From contig CACIRC010000002.1 in assembly GCA_902588895.1 (NCBI GenBank), forward strand, positions 92,448 to 156,447: 64,000 bases of DNA, read 5' to 3'. The position numbers and the translations under genes were made by a program. Source of the DNA: an uncultured Pelagibacteraceae bacterium (lineage in GTDB: Bacteria; Pseudomonadota; Alphaproteobacteria; Pelagibacterales; Pelagibacteraceae). The notes below the pieces were generated by a model that worked only from the letters and a program-made list of their open reading frames with translations, searched no databases and was not told where the DNA came from. Below are positions 47,578 to 58,814 of this stretch, piece by piece. Positions within the stretch are counted from its first letter, which is position 1; each line of letters begins with the position of its first letter.

Positions 47578-47801
47578 TTACTTATATCTGGATATTTACT
47601 TTTTTTTGTATAGTCATCTATATAAATCTCATATTCCTCTAATGTCATTGACGTTATATCGTCTGCCTTTTTTAATATTTGATTTAATTTTTTTTGATTA
47701 TTTTTATTTTCAATAGAATTTTCTGTCCAATATTGAGAATCTTTATTTAAAGAACAATTGGCTAATATGAATGAAAAAAAAATTATTATAAATTTTCTCA
47801 T
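47574..47801 (-). CDS. Small lipoprotein
   Basis: 75 aa; lipobox FILANC. Confidence 0.6.
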   Translation of the reverse strand: MRKFIIIFFSFILANCSLNKDSQYWTENSIENKNNQKKLNQILKKADDITSMTLEEYEIYIDDYTKKSKYPDISK

Positions 47802-48820
47802 TTTAATCCAGTCTTTTCCGGAAAATTAAATTTATTATTTAAATTTTGTACAGCTTGACCTGCCCCACCCTTAATTAAATTATCAATAGCAGATAGAATG
47901 ATTATTTTATTACTATATTTAGATTTGCAAACTGAAATATAACAATTGTTAGTATTTATTACGTCATTAGTGCTTAACAATGTGTCAGATTTAAATATTT
48001 TTACAAAACTTTCATTTTTATAAAAACTAATTAATGTTTTTAATACTTTTGTTTGTGAAATATTATTTTCTAAATCAACATATATAGTGCTCAGAATACC
48101 TCTAAACATTGGTGATAAGTGAGGAGTAAAACTAAATTGAAATTTTTTCTTAGTAAATTTTCTTAACATTTGATCTATTTCAGAATTATGACGATGAAAG
48201 CCGACTCCATAAGCACTCAAAGACTGATATAGATTTTTATCTTTATATTTTTTGTGAACTCCTCTACCAGCACCTGAATATCCGGATTTTGAATCAATTA
48301 TAATGTTATTAAATTTAATTAAATTTTTCTTAAATAAAGGAAAAAGAGGAAGCAATATTGATGTTGGATAACATCCTGGACATGAAATAATATTATATTT
48401 TTTAATCTCTTTTCTATTAATTTCAGGAAGTAAATAAATACTTTTTTTTATTAAATTAGTTGCTCGATGTTTTTGTTTATACCATTTTAAATAATCAGAA
48501 GCTTTTTCTAATCTAAAATCTGCAGCAAGATCGATTAGAGTATGATTTTTGCTTAAATGTTTAGATATATCTTGCGCTTCTCCATTTGGAAGTGCTGTAA
48601 AAATAACATGAACGTCTTTTAATAATTTTTTATTAAATTTTAAAATTTTTGGTAATTTATATTTAGATAAAGATTTATCGTAAAATTTGACGTGTTTACC
48701 CACAGAAGAGTTTCCACAAAGGTATTTAATATTAATATATTTGTGTTTAACTAATAATTTAATTAATTGAACACCAATATATCCAGTTGATCCAGCAACT
48801 AATGCGTTAAGCTTAGGCAT
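47798..48820 (-). CDS. argC: N-acetyl-gamma-glutamyl-phosphate reductase
   Basis: AGSTGYIGVQLIKLL, SCPGCYPTSILLPL, SGYSGAGRG, HRHNSEIDQ. Confidence 0.93.
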   Translation of the reverse strand: MPKLNALVAGSTGYIGVQLIKLLVKHKYINIKYLCGNSSVGKHVKFYDKSLSKYKLPKILKFNKKLLKDVHVIFTALPNGEAQDISKHLSKNHTLIDLAADFRLEKASDYLKWYKQKHRATNLIKKSIYLLPEINRKEIKKYNIISCPGCYPTSILLPLFPLFKKNLIKFNNIIIDSKSGYSGAGRGVHKKYKDKNLYQSLSAYGVGFHRHNSEIDQMLRKFTKKKFQFSFTPHLSPMFRGILSTIYVDLENNISQTKVLKTLISFYKNESFVKIFKSDTLLSTNDVINTNNCYISVCKSKYSNKIIILSAIDNLIKGGAGQAVQNLNNKFNFPEKTGLK

Positions 48821-48853
48821 TTTTTATTATAACAGTTAAAAATTAAAAAAAAA

Positions 48854-49291
48854 TTATCTTTTAGAGAATTGGAAGCTTCTTCTAGCTTTTCTTCTACCAG
48901 GTTTTTTTCTTTCAACAGCTCTTGAGTCTCTGGTAGTAAGTTTCTCTGTTTTTAAGGTGGCTTTTAGATTTTCATCAAATAATACTAAAGCTTTTGAAAT
49001 ACCGTGAACCATAGCCCCTGCTTGGCCTGTAGGCCCTCCTCCTTTTACACTACATCTTACATCATAATCAGTAGCCTGATTAATTATCTCAAAGGGTCTT
49101 GTAATTTGCATTTTATGAGTTTCGTCAGCAAAATAATCACTAAATAATTTACCATTTACATAAATTTTACCAGAACCTTTTTTTAGCCAAACTTTAGCTA
49201 TTGATGTTTTTCTTCTTCCTGTAGCATATTTGCTATCTTTAAAATCTAATTTTAATTTAGGAGATTTTGATGCTGATTGAGTATTTTCCAT
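48854..49291 (-). CDS. rpsI: 30S ribosomal protein S9
   Basis: YATGRRKTSIAKVWLKKGSGKIYVNGK...KKPGRRKARRSFQFSKR. Confidence 0.97.
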   Translation of the reverse strand: MENTQSASKSPKLKLDFKDSKYATGRRKTSIAKVWLKKGSGKIYVNGKLFSDYFADETHKMQITRPFEIINQATDYDVRCSVKGGGPTGQAGAMVHGISKALVLFDENLKATLKTEKLTTRDSRAVERKKPGRRKARRSFQFSKR

Positions 49292-49292
49292 C

Positions 49293-49751
49293 TTAGTTTC
49301 TTGCTATATTTTTACTATTTAATTTGTCTAACTCGATAACTGTAGGATTTTGTGCTGAATGAGGATGTTCATTTCCTGCATAAATTTTTAATTTTGTTAA
49401 TTGTTTTCTACCCAATACACCACCAGGCAACATTCTTTTAACTGCCATTTTTAAAGTTTCTCCAGGTTTTTTTTCATGAAGTTTCTCAGGTGTTGTAACT
49501 TTAATTCCACCTGGATGACCAGTGTGTCTGTAATATTTTTTATCTTGAAATTTTTTTCCAGTAAATTTTGCTTGTTCAATATTTTTAACAACAACAAAAT
49601 CACCATCATCCATATGAGGTGTGTATGTAGTTTTGTTCTTGCCTCTTATGATATTGGAAACAACAGTTGCTAATCTTCCAACTACCGCATTCTTCGCGTC
49701 TATTTCATACCAAGATGAATTTAATTGGTCTTTTTTAGTGAATTTTGTCAT
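49293..49751 (-). CDS. rplM: 50S ribosomal protein L13
   Basis: WYEIDAKNAVVGRLATVVSNIIRGKNK...HTGHPGGIK. Confidence 0.97.
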   Translation of the reverse strand: MTKFTKKDQLNSSWYEIDAKNAVVGRLATVVSNIIRGKNKTTYTPHMDDGDFVVVKNIEQAKFTGKKFQDKKYYRHTGHPGGIKVTTPEKLHEKKPGETLKMAVKRMLPGGVLGRKQLTKLKIYAGNEHPHSAQNPTVIELDKLNSKNIARN

Positions 49752-49831
49752 TGTGCGAGGATTAATACTATTAATAATTACAAAGTCAATTTTATATTTA
49801 GCTTGAAATATGTAGCTATTATGCTACAAAT

Positions 49832-49884
49832 TACTTGCCGATTTGATCCTATTGCGGGCTTATAACTGCTAAAAAGGAAATTTC
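49832..49884 (+). promoter_or_regulatory. Probable SAM-II riboswitch
   Basis: cgatttgatcctattgcgggcttataactgctaaaaagga resembles the SAM-II pattern GAUUUaa..ccuauUGC...GCUAAAAAGG. Confidence 0.6.
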
Positions 49885-49898
49885 ATAAAATTAATAAA

Positions 49899-49962
49899 TC
49901 GGCAGGCATTTGAACTGTATTGTGCGCCTAACATAATGTTGAAGCACTAAAAAAGGAGTAAA
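49899..49962 (+). promoter_or_regulatory. Probable SAM-V riboswitch
   Basis: ggcaggcatttgaactgtattgtgcgcctaacataatgttgaagcactaaaaaaggag directly before the metY start; matches recalled SAM-V core (AUUUGAACUGUAUUGUGCGCC). Confidence 0.65.
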
Positions 49963-51291
49963 ATGACTAAAAAAAGAAATAACCCTGAAACTATTGCCAT
50001 ACATGGTGGTGACTATAGGAGTGATCCAGCGACGAACGCCGTAGCTGTTCCAATTTATAGAACAACATCGTACCAATTTAACAACACAGAGCACGCTGCT
50101 AACCTTTTCGCTCTTAAAGAATTTGGTAACATTTACACTCGTATAATGAACCCTACAAATGATGTCCTGGAAAAAAGAGTTGCCGCTCTTGAAGGAGGTC
50201 TGTCATGTGTAACTGTATCTTCAGGTCAAACAGCTTCAACGTTTGCTGTATTAAATGTAGCTCAAGCCGGTGATAATATAGTTAGCTCAACCGATCTTTA
50301 TGGTGGAACGGTATCTTTATTTACACATACGCTTAGTAAACTTGGTATAGAGATAAGATATGCAGATCCAAGTAATCCTAAAAACTTTGAGAAGTTAATT
50401 GATGATAAAACTCGAGCTTTTTATGGTGAAACTCTACCCAATCCATATTTAAGAGTCTTTCCAATAAAGGAAGTTTCTGACATTGGAAGAAAATATAATA
50501 TACCATTAATCATGGATAACACAGCTGCACCCGTAATATGCAAACCGATTGAACATGGAGCTGCAGTAGTAATTCACTCACTTACAAAATATATAGGTGG
50601 GCATGGTACTGCAGTAGCAGGAAGTATAGTTGATAGTGGTAACTTTGATTGGACTGCAGATCCTAAGAGACAACCATTATTTAACGAACCAGATGCAAGT
50701 TATGGCGGTGTTATTTGGGGAAAAGCTGTACCGGAATTAACTGGTGCTAATGTCCCTTTCGCTGTTAGAGCAAGAGTTTGTTTATTGAGAGACTTGGGAT
50801 CAGCTCTGGCTCCAGATAATGCTTTTGCAATAATTCAAGGACTTGAAACGGTTGCTTTAAGAATGAGACAGCATTGTGCTAACGCCGAGTATGTTGTTGA
50901 TTTTCTTAAAAAACATAAAGAAGTTACAAAAGTTATTTATTCTACAGAGCACGACAAACCCATTGCCGATAGAGCAAAAAAATATCTTAAAGGTGGAAAT
51001 GGACCGATGATTGGTATCGAGCTTAAAGGTGGAATTGAAGCTGGCAAAAAATTTATCGAGTCTTTAAAAATGTTCTATCACGTAGCTAATATTGGTGATG
51101 CTAGAAGTTTAGCAATTCATCCAGCAAGTACAACTCATAGTCAATTAAATGAGAAAGAACTAGCTGCATCAGGTGTTACCCAAAGTTATGTAAGACTTTG
51201 TATCGGTATTGAACACATCGATGATATTATTGAGGATCTTGATCAAGCATTGAATAAATCTTCAAAGGGCAATTTAAAAGCTGTAAGCTAA
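49963..51291 (+). CDS. metY: O-acetylhomoserine sulfhydrylase / Cys-Met PLP enzyme
   Basis: ETIAIHGGDYRSDPATNAVAVPIYRTTSYQF, HSLTKYIGGHGTAVAGSIVDSG. Confidence 0.9.
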   Translation: MTKKRNNPETIAIHGGDYRSDPATNAVAVPIYRTTSYQFNNTEHAANLFALKEFGNIYTRIMNPTNDVLEKRVAALEGGLSCVTVSSGQTASTFAVLNVAQAGDNIVSSTDLYGGTVSLFTHTLSKLGIEIRYADPSNPKNFEKLIDDKTRAFYGETLPNPYLRVFPIKEVSDIGRKYNIPLIMDNTAAPVICKPIEHGAAVVIHSLTKYIGGHGTAVAGSIVDSGNFDWTADPKRQPLFNEPDASYGGVIWGKAVPELTGANVPFAVRARVCLLRDLGSALAPDNAFAIIQGLETVALRMRQHCANAEYVVDFLKKHKEVTKVIYSTEHDKPIADRAKKYLKGGNGPMIGIELKGGIEAGKKFIESLKMFYHVANIGDARSLAIHPASTTHSQLNEKELAASGVTQSYVRLCIGIEHIDDIIEDLDQALNKSSKGNLKAVS

Positions 51292-51320
51292 TTCGAGGTT
51301 TTAATGTCTACCAATAGAAA

Positions 51321-52346
51321 CTAATAAATATTCTCTTTGTATTTTGTAATATAAAGAAAATACAAAGTTGAAAGTATTATTAAAATAGAATTTATCTGGT
51401 GTAGAGATGCATAAAATATCTTTACTCCAGATAAAAGTGTTAGAATTCCTAAAAAAATTTGAAATAACAAACTTATTCCGATAATAAAAATTGGAATTCT
51501 TAAATTTTTATTTCCATTTTTCAGAACAATATAAAGTATGTAAAAATATATTATGACAATTAAGTATGCTAAATTTCTATGAATAAATTGAACGAGTGAT
51601 TGATCATCAAATACTGAAAGTTTAAAAAAATCAGTGATCACACTGTCATCAGGAAAGTATGATGAACCCATTAAAGGCCAAGTATTAAAAATTTTACCTG
51701 CATTCATACCAGAAACAAAAGCACCAATAATTAATTGAAAAAATAATAATACAAAAAAGAATTTAATTGAACTTAATTGAATATTAACATGATTAATTTT
51801 TATATTTGTAAGTTTTAAAAATTTCCAATAAACCATAGATAAAATAATGAAAGCTGTTACTAAATGTATTGATAATCTGTAATGACTAACATCAACTCTA
51901 TCAACCAATCCACTTGAAACCATATACCATCCAATAAATCCTTGAAAACACACCAATAAAAAAATAATTGAATATTCTTTTAAAATCCAAAAACCATTTT
52001 TAATTGTAAAATAGATCATAGGTAAAAGGACAGTTAAACCGATTAGTCTACCCAATTGACGATGTATCCATTCCCACCAAAAAATAATTTTAAATTCATT
52101 TAAAGTCATATTAAAATTTTGCTCTTTAAATTCAGGTATTGTTTTATAGAGATCAAAATATTCTATCCATTTATCATTTGATAAAGGGGGTAATGAGCCA
52201 ATAAAAAGTTCCCAACTAGTAATAGATAGTCCAGAGTCAGTTAATCTAGTTAGGCCTCCTACTAAGATAATAAGCACAATCATCGCTAACAAAGTGATCA
52301 TCCATATTTTTAATTGAGAATTTAAAGAATAATTCTGACTGTACAT
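51321..52346 (-). CDS. ctaA: Heme A synthase (COX15/CtaA)
   Basis: VGGLTRLTDSGLSITSWE, WEWIHRQLGRLIGL, FIHRNLAY. Confidence 0.92.
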   Translation of the reverse strand: MYSQNYSLNSQLKIWMITLLAMIVLIILVGGLTRLTDSGLSITSWELFIGSLPPLSNDKWIEYFDLYKTIPEFKEQNFNMTLNEFKIIFWWEWIHRQLGRLIGLTVLLPMIYFTIKNGFWILKEYSIIFLLVCFQGFIGWYMVSSGLVDRVDVSHYRLSIHLVTAFIILSMVYWKFLKLTNIKINHVNIQLSSIKFFFVLLFFQLIIGAFVSGMNAGKIFNTWPLMGSSYFPDDSVITDFFKLSVFDDQSLVQFIHRNLAYLIVIIYFYILYIVLKNGNKNLRIPIFIIGISLLFQIFLGILTLLSGVKIFYASLHQINSILIILSTLYFLYITKYKENIY

Positions 52347-52389
52347 GAATAAATAAATATAATAATTATTAATTAAACCAATAAATTAA

Positions 52390-52680
52390 ATGTCGCCTAA
52401 AAACAAAAAAAAATTAGAAATAATAAGAACTAAATTAGATAAGTTAGATAATAAGTTGTTATCATTGATTAAATATAGAACAAATCTTGTAAAAGAAGTT
52501 TTAAAACTTAAAGAATTCAAAAAAGAAATTGTAGATAAAAAGCGTATCAATTTTATACTTAAAAAAATTCACTCCAAATCTAAAAAACTAAATATTGATC
52601 CTAAAATTACTAATCGGATATGGAAAAACATGATTTTGTCTTATATCGATTACGAAAAGAGAAACTTTAAAAAAAAATAA
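52390..52680 (+). CDS. Chorismate mutase domain protein
   Basis: 96 aa; IRTKLDKLDNKLLSLIKYRTNLVKEVLKLK. Confidence 0.8.
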   Translation: MSPKNKKKLEIIRTKLDKLDNKLLSLIKYRTNLVKEVLKLKEFKKEIVDKKRINFILKKIHSKSKKLNIDPKITNRIWKNMILSYIDYEKRNFKKK

Positions 52681-52872
52681 TTACTTACTGTGTGGTGGAA
52701 GTTTCTTTTCCACAAACATTTCATGTTTTCTTGTATCCGGATTATATTTTTTTGCTGAAAGTTTAACTTTAGCTTTCTCACCACCAGCTGGTTTTTTTAC
52801 ATAGTAGAAATAAGAACTGTCTGGTTTTGCCTCAGGAACCATCCTTACTTTAACGTGTGTTTTTTTTGCCAT
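52681..52872 (-). CDS. rpmG: 50S ribosomal protein L33
   Basis: 63 aa; KVRMVPEAKPDSSYFYYVKKPAGGEKAKVKLSAKKYNPDTRKHEMFVEKKLPPHSK. Confidence 0.9.
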   Translation of the reverse strand: MAKKTHVKVRMVPEAKPDSSYFYYVKKPAGGEKAKVKLSAKKYNPDTRKHEMFVEKKLPPHSK

Positions 52873-53233
52873 TTTTCAATTCTTTTAATTTATTTGAAAT
52901 TTTTAACAACTTATTTCTTAAATTTTCAGTTCTTATAGATTTATCTGCAATTACGTCAAGCTTTAAAGAATCTTCATTATTTAATATTTTTTTCACACCA
53001 TTTATTGTCATGCCTTGATCTTTAAGTAAAAATTTAACTTTTTTAAGAAGATTTATTGTCTTTTCATCATAGTATCTTCTATTTGAATTTAATATGGTTG
53101 GTTTAATTTGTCTAAATTGAGTTTCCCAAAATCTTATTACATGTGTTGGCAAGGTACCTTTATTATTTGATTTTAGATTTAATATTTTAGCTACTTCACC
53201 AATAGTTTTGTAAGCACTATCTGATTTATTCAT
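52850..53233 (-). CDS. MerR family regulator
   Basis: TIGEVAKILNLKSNNKGTLPTHVIRFWETQFRQIKPTILNSNRRYYDE. Confidence 0.9.
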   Translation of the reverse strand: MNKSDSAYKTIGEVAKILNLKSNNKGTLPTHVIRFWETQFRQIKPTILNSNRRYYDEKTINLLKKVKFLLKDQGMTINGVKKILNNEDSLKLDVIADKSIRTENLRNKLLKISNKLKELKNGKKNTR

Positions 53234-53525
53234 TATCCTTCAAATTAACAAATTTTTTAAATTCTTTTGATGGCTTAAATAAAACAACATCTCTACTTGA
53301 AATTACTGTTGTTTCTTTGGTTTTAGGATTCCTTCCAACCCTAGATTTTTTTTGTCTAATTGAAAAAGTTCCAAATTTTGATAATTTCAATTTTTTTTCA
53401 TTTTTAATGTTAGATACTATAGTTAATAAAAAATCCTCAATCAAATTTTCTGATATTTGTTTTGAAAAACCAAGCTGCATATAAATTAAATTAACTAAGT
53501 CTTTTTTAGTTAAATTTATTCTCAT
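53226..53525 (-). CDS. ihfA: Integration host factor/HU family, alpha-like
   Basis: LSKFGTFSIRQKKSRVGRNPKTKETTVISSRDVVLFKPSKEFK. Confidence 0.85.
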   Translation of the reverse strand: MRINLTKKDLVNLIYMQLGFSKQISENLIEDFLLTIVSNIKNEKKLKLSKFGTFSIRQKKSRVGRNPKTKETTVISSRDVVLFKPSKEFKKFVNLKDNE

Positions 53526-53526
53526 A

Positions 53527-54528
53527 TTATATATTCTGCTTTATCTTTTCTATCAAATTACCTTTTACTATTCTATGACAAACTTCTAAAGAATTTGAAA
53601 AACCAATATGATCAGTTCCTCCATGACTTTTGACAACTGGAGAATCTAAACCAATAAAAATAGCACCATTATATAATCTTGGATCTAGCCTTTTCTTAAA
53701 TTTCTTTAGGTTTGATATATTTAATAAAGATGAAATTTTACCTAATAATGAACCTGTCATAGCATTTTTTAATTCACTGGTTATAAAATTTGCAGTACCT
53801 TCTGCTGTTTTTAAAGCAACATTTCCTGTAAAACCGTCTGAAACTATTACATTAACATGTCCATCCATAAGATGATTTCCTTCGATGTATCCAGCAAAAT
53901 TATAATTCTCTGATTTTTTTTCATTTAATAATTGATAAGTTTCTTTTATAGTTTCATTTCCTTTTAATTCTTCTGATCCAATATTTAATAAAGCAACATT
54001 AGGTTTAACATTAGGATATAGTGAAGTGTACAAAGAGGCTCCCATTATTGAAAAGTCTAATAAATTTTTAGAACTACATTCGATATTAGCTCCTAAATCT
54101 AATACAACACTCATACCCTTCTTGTTTGGCCATAAAGCAGACAGCGCAGGTTTATCAATATTTTCTATCATTTTTAAATTCAATTTTGATACAACTAACA
54201 ATGCTCCTGTATTACCAGCAGATATAACTATATCAGCATTTTTATCTTTTACACTTTGAATAGCAAGCCACATGCTAGTATCCTTTCCTCTCTTGGCTCC
54301 TTCTAGAGGGCTATCTGTACTTTCAATTTTTTTTTCTGTATGAATTATTTCAAAAAATTTACTCGAGATTTTTCCATCAATTAAAGGATGTATCTTATTT
54401 TTATCTCCAAATATTTTAAAATAATTATTTTGATTTGAAGAATGATTTAAAATAATACCATCAATTATTTTTTTTGGTGATCCATCACCACCCATTGCAT
54501 CTACTGCAATTTTTATCAAATCTGACAT
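53527..54528 (-). CDS. plsX: Phosphate acyltransferase PlsX
   Basis: IAVDAMGGDGSPKKIIDG, SAGNTGALLVVSKL, SDGFTGNVALKTAEG. Confidence 0.93.
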   Translation of the reverse strand: MSDLIKIAVDAMGGDGSPKKIIDGIILNHSSNQNNYFKIFGDKNKIHPLIDGKISSKFFEIIHTEKKIESTDSPLEGAKRGKDTSMWLAIQSVKDKNADIVISAGNTGALLVVSKLNLKMIENIDKPALSALWPNKKGMSVVLDLGANIECSSKNLLDFSIMGASLYTSLYPNVKPNVALLNIGSEELKGNETIKETYQLLNEKKSENYNFAGYIEGNHLMDGHVNVIVSDGFTGNVALKTAEGTANFITSELKNAMTGSLLGKISSLLNISNLKKFKKRLDPRLYNGAIFIGLDSPVVKSHGGTDHIGFSNSLEVCHRIVKGNLIEKIKQNI

Positions 54529-54547
54529 TTTAATAGATTATTATATA

Positions 54548-54730
54548 CTATTCTTTTGGGTCTAAAACTTGTCTTCCCTTGTACATACCAGTTTTAAGAT
54601 CTAAATGATGAGATAACCTATATTCACCTGATTTTTTATCTTCAACTATATTTTTAGTTGAAAATTTCATAGTTTGGGCTCTTCTCATTCCTGTTCTGGA
54701 AGGTGTTTGTTTTCGTTTAGGTACAGCCAT
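54548..54730 (-). CDS. rpmF: 50S ribosomal protein L32
   Basis: [18 protein letters not shown]...[20 protein letters not shown]. Confidence 0.93.
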   Translation of the reverse strand: MAVPKRKQTPSRTGMRRAQTMKFSTKNIVEDKKSGEYRLSHHLDLKTGMYKGRQVLDPKE

Positions 54731-54732
54731 AA

Positions 54733-55200
54733 TTATGGGTTACTTACACTTTTTAAATAAGAATTCAAAGTTTTTTTTGACAATTTTAAGTTAAATTCCT
54801 CAAAATAATCAAGTAAATGATCAATATCTTTAAAATCAGTTAAAAATAAAGAAATTTTTTTGTATTTTTCTTCCCTATTTAATTCGTCCCAAAAGTGAAT
54901 TTCAGAAACCATAGAATGAAATAAATTTATATAATCTTTCATTTTTTTGTTAATTGACTGATCACCGTAACCGATTTCTCTTATACTTAATTCAAGTTGT
55001 CTAAAATTAAAGTCATAAATTTCTTGTAAAATTTTAGTATTTTCTTCATTTTTAAATTTTTTTAAAAAAAAGGTAAAATGAAGTAAAAACAAAGTTAACC
55101 GATCTGAAAAATTGTCATGTCTATTGAGATTTTTATATAGATCTTTATTTCTAGTGTAATTAATTAAATTGTTATAAATATGTATATATTTTTGGTTCAT
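54733..55200 (-). CDS. Ubiquinol-cytochrome c chaperone family
   Basis: [44 protein letters not shown]. Confidence 0.8.
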   Translation of the reverse strand: MNQKYIHIYNNLINYTRNKDLYKNLNRHDNFSDRLTLFLLHFTFFLKKFKNEENTKILQEIYDFNFRQLELSIREIGYGDQSINKKMKDYINLFHSMVSEIHFWDELNREEKYKKISLFLTDFKDIDHLLDYFEEFNLKLSKKTLNSYLKSVSNP

Positions 55201-55684
55201 GAATAAAATATTATATATAATTTTAATATCTATTATAGTTACAAATTGTTCATTAAAACCTGTGGTAAAACATCATGGTGTGCCTTTTTTAGAAAAAAAA
55301 CAAACAGATTTAATTGTTAATCAAACAAATAAAAATGAGATCAAAAAAATTTTAGGCAACCCTTCAACAACTAGTAAATTTGACAATGATATTTGGATAT
55401 ATATTGAGAGAAAACAATCTCAATCTAAACTTAAAAATTTAGGAAAAATGAAAATCATCAAAAATGATGTCTTAGTTTTGGAGATTGATGATTATGGAAT
55501 TCTAAAAAAAAAAAGTTTTTATAACAAAAATGACATGAATAAAATACAAATAGTTGAGGCAACAACCTCATCAGGATTTAAAAAAAATTCATTTATATAC
55601 GATTTTATGTCTAGTATGAGACAAAAAATTAATGACCCTCTTGGACAGAGGGCCAAAAACCGTGAAAAAATTAACCAGCGATAA
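55199..55684 (+). CDS. bamE: Outer membrane assembly lipoprotein BamE/SmpA
   Basis: Lipobox-like [41 protein letters not shown]. Confidence 0.85.
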   Translation: MNKILYIILISIIVTNCSLKPVVKHHGVPFLEKKQTDLIVNQTNKNEIKKILGNPSTTSKFDNDIWIYIERKQSQSKLKNLGKMKIIKNDVLVLEIDDYGILKKKSFYNKNDMNKIQIVEATTSSGFKKNSFIYDFMSSMRQKINDPLGQRAKNREKINQR

Positions 55685-57776
55685 CTGCTAATAAAAGTAA
55701 GGCAACAATATTTGTAATTTTAATCATGGGATTGACAGCAGGACCTGCTGTATCCTTATAAGGATCTCCAACTGTATCTCCAGTTACAGCTGCCTTGTGT
55801 GCTTCAGACCCTTTTCCACCATGATTACCATCTTCTATATATTTTTTTGCATTATCCCATGCACCACCTCCAGCAGTCATTGAAACAGCAACAAATAATC
55901 CAGTAATAATTACACCTAGCAACATTGCACCGACAGCTGCTAGAGCAGCTACTTGGCCTCCGATAGATAAAATTATAAAATAAAGCACTATAGGTGATAA
56001 AACTGGTAATAATGATGGTATAATCATTTCCTTGATTGCTGCTACTGTAAGTAAATCTACCAACTTAGCATAATCAGGTTTTTGTTTTTTTTTCATTATT
56101 CCTGGGAATTTTTTAAATTGTCTTCTTACCTCAACAACTACAGCACCACCCGCTCTACCAACTGCTTGCATTCCCATCGAACCAAAAAGATATGGTAACA
56201 TTCCACCAATTAATAAACCGACAACTACATAAGGGTTAGATAGATCAAAAGTTACTACAATTCCTTCTAATGCTGATCCTGCCTCTTTTGAGAAATGTTT
56301 GATATCCTCAGTATATGCAGCGAATAAAACTAATGCTCCTAAACCAGCTGAACCAATTGCATAACCTTTTGTTACTGCTTTAGTTGTATTTCCTACAGCA
56401 TCTAAAGCGTCTGTTGTTTTTCTAACTTTTTTATCTAGATTAGACATTTCAGCAATACCTCCAGCATTATCCGTAACTGGTCCGTATGCATCTAAAGCAA
56501 CAACCATACCTGCTAATGCAAGCATAGTAGTAACGGCTATTGCTATACCAAAAAGTCCAGCAATAGAATTTGTAATAAGAATACCGGCAACAATTATTAA
56601 TGCTGGAATGGCAGTTGCTTCCATAGAAACAGCCAAACCTTGAATAACATTAGTACCATGACCAGTTGTTGATGATAATGCAACAGATTTTACTGGTCTA
56701 TAGCTTGTTCCTGTGTAGTATTCAGTAATCCATATTAATAATCCAGTAATAAGTAAACCTATAACACCACAATAATACAGATCCATTCCATTAAAAGTTT
56801 TATCATTTACTGTATATTCACTTGTAAAACCAATTACGTGATCTGTAACAGGCCATAATATTATTAAAGAAGCTACTGCAGAAACAACAAATCCTTTATA
56901 CAAAGCATTCATAACGTTATTACTTTTTCCAAGTTTAACGAAAAATGTTCCAATAATAGATGTTAACAAACATGCTGCACCAATAGATAAAGGGTAGATC
57001 ATCATATTAAGATCATCAACAAAGAAAATTGAAGATAATACCATTGTTGCAACAATTGTAACTGCATAAGTTTCAAACAAATCAGCAGCCATACCAGCAC
57101 AATCTCCTACATTATCACCAACGTTATCTGCAATTACAGCAGGATTTCTAGGATCATCTTCTGGAATTCCAGCCTCAACTTTTCCAACTAAATCAGCACC
57201 AACATCTGCACCTTTTGTAAAAATTCCACCACCTAATCTTGCAAAGATAGAAATTAGAGAAGCACCAAAACCTAATGCAACTAAAGCATTTACAATTTCT
57301 CTTTCATCAACATTAGATTTCAATAATATATAATAGTAAACAGCTATAGATAATAGCGCCAAACCAGCAACCAACATTCCAGTTACAGCACCAGATTTAA
57401 ATGCAACGGATAGACCTTGAGCTAAGCCTTTTCTAGATGCCTCTGCTGTTCTTACGTTAGCTTCTACAGAAACTAACATACCAACGTACCCTGCAATACC
57501 TGATAGAGCAGCACCAATTAAATAACCAAGACCTACTAGTGGACTAAATGCAATACTCACAATTACTAAAACTACAGCACCAACAATAGCAATAGTTTTG
57601 TATTGTCTTGCTAAATATGCTTTTGCACCAATTTGAATTGCAGATGCAATATCTTGCATTTTTGCATTTCCTGCACTTGAATTAAGAATGTTTTTACCAG
57701 TTAAAAATCCATAAACGATAGATAATAAACCAGCTCCAATTGTGTATAATAGTATTGTTTCGACTGTTCCGCTCAT
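55671..57776 (-). CDS. hppA: Membrane-bound proton-translocating pyrophosphatase
   Basis: [54 protein letters not shown]. Confidence 0.97.
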   Translation of the reverse strand: MSGTVETILLYTIGAGLLSIVYGFLTGKNILNSSAGNAKMQDIASAIQIGAKAYLARQYKTIAIVGAVVLVIVSIAFSPLVGLGYLIGAALSGIAGYVGMLVSVEANVRTAEASRKGLAQGLSVAFKSGAVTGMLVAGLALLSIAVYYYILLKSNVDEREIVNALVALGFGASLISIFARLGGGIFTKGADVGADLVGKVEAGIPEDDPRNPAVIADNVGDNVGDCAGMAADLFETYAVTIVATMVLSSIFFVDDLNMMIYPLSIGAACLLTSIIGTFFVKLGKSNNVMNALYKGFVVSAVASLIILWPVTDHVIGFTSEYTVNDKTFNGMDLYYCGVIGLLITGLLIWITEYYTGTSYRPVKSVALSSTTGHGTNVIQGLAVSMEATAIPALIIVAGILITNSIAGLFGIAIAVTTMLALAGMVVALDAYGPVTDNAGGIAEMSNLDKKVRKTTDALDAVGNTTKAVTKGYAIGSAGLGALVLFAAYTEDIKHFSKEAGSALEGIVVTFDLSNPYVVVGLLIGGMLPYLFGSMGMQAVGRAGGAVVVEVRRQFKKFPGIMKKKQKPDYAKLVDLLTVAAIKEMIIPSLLPVLSPIVLYFIILSIGGQVAALAAVGAMLLGVIITGLFVAVSMTAGGGAWDNAKKYIEDGNHGGKGSEAHKAAVTGDTVGDPYKDTAGPAVNPMIKITNIVALLLLAVIAG

Positions 57777-57854
57777 ATTAACCTTAAGTTGTTGGTTGTT
57801 AAATTTTTAAGCCCGCACAATACAAAAAAAGATAGAAAAGACAACGATTAACTT

Positions 57855-58814
57855 CTAAAACCGATGAATATAACCTTTGGATTTAGCTCGTATTTGCTTG
57901 CCTTTTTTATCGAATATCAAAGATCTATCTTTACCAGATACAATTTTACCAATTTTGGTAATTTTAATTCCAGTTGTTTTAGATGCATTTTTAATGATTC
58001 TAGATTTATTAGCATTTGCAGTAAATAAAACCTGATAATCATCTCCGTTAGAAATCAAATTGATTTTATTTAATCTTTGATTTTTAATTAAATTACTCAA
58101 TTTATTGGAAACGGGTATTTTCTTTTCGTATAAATTAAAAGATAAAGCTTGTCTGTTAATCATTTTTGATAAATCATCAATTAATCCATCCGAAACGTCT
58201 ATGGAGCTATTAGCAAATTTTAATAGGTATTTTGTTAAATTTAAAGGTAACTCTGGTTTGTAATATTTATTTATAAAGAATTGCTTATCTTTTTTTTTAA
58301 TATTAACTTTATTACTTAATAGTTTAAAGCCTAAATAACTATCACCCAAATTTCCAGTAACATAAATATCATCATTCAATTTAGCTTTATTACGATAAAT
58401 TATTTTATTGGAGTATCCCAACGATGTAATTGTGAAACTTAGTTTGGCTGAAAAGGTAGTATCACCTCCACATAAAACTATATTAAATTTATCTTGTTCT
58501 GATTTAAGTGACTTTGAAATTTTATTTAAATTTTTTTTTGTAAATGTTTTTTTATTACCTGAGCCAGAAATAAAATAAAATCTAGGTTCTACACCTTTAC
58601 AAATTAAATCAGAAATAGATGATCTTAATATTTTTTTTATTACTAGATCTGGGCATTTAAAATTAAAAAAATGTGTACCAATATTGTACGTATCTATAGA
58701 TATAACTACACCTTTTCTTTTATCAAAAAAAACATCATCATTTAAATTAAGAGCAGATTTATTGTTTTTAGATATTTTTGAAAAATAATTTTTTATTAGC
58801 TCAAATTCATGCAT
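57855..58814 (-). CDS. thiL: Thiamine-monophosphate kinase
   Basis: GGDTTFSAKLSFTITSLG, VTGNLGDSYLGFKLL, SIDVSDGLIDDLSKM. Confidence 0.9.
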   Translation of the reverse strand: MHEFELIKNYFSKISKNNKSALNLNDDVFFDKRKGVVISIDTYNIGTHFFNFKCPDLVIKKILRSSISDLICKGVEPRFYFISGSGNKKTFTKKNLNKISKSLKSEQDKFNIVLCGGDTTFSAKLSFTITSLGYSNKIIYRNKAKLNDDIYVTGNLGDSYLGFKLLSNKVNIKKKDKQFFINKYYKPELPLNLTKYLLKFANSSIDVSDGLIDDLSKMINRQALSFNLYEKKIPVSNKLSNLIKNQRLNKINLISNGDDYQVLFTANANKSRIIKNASKTTGIKITKIGKIVSGKDRSLIFDKKGKQIRAKSKGYIHRF

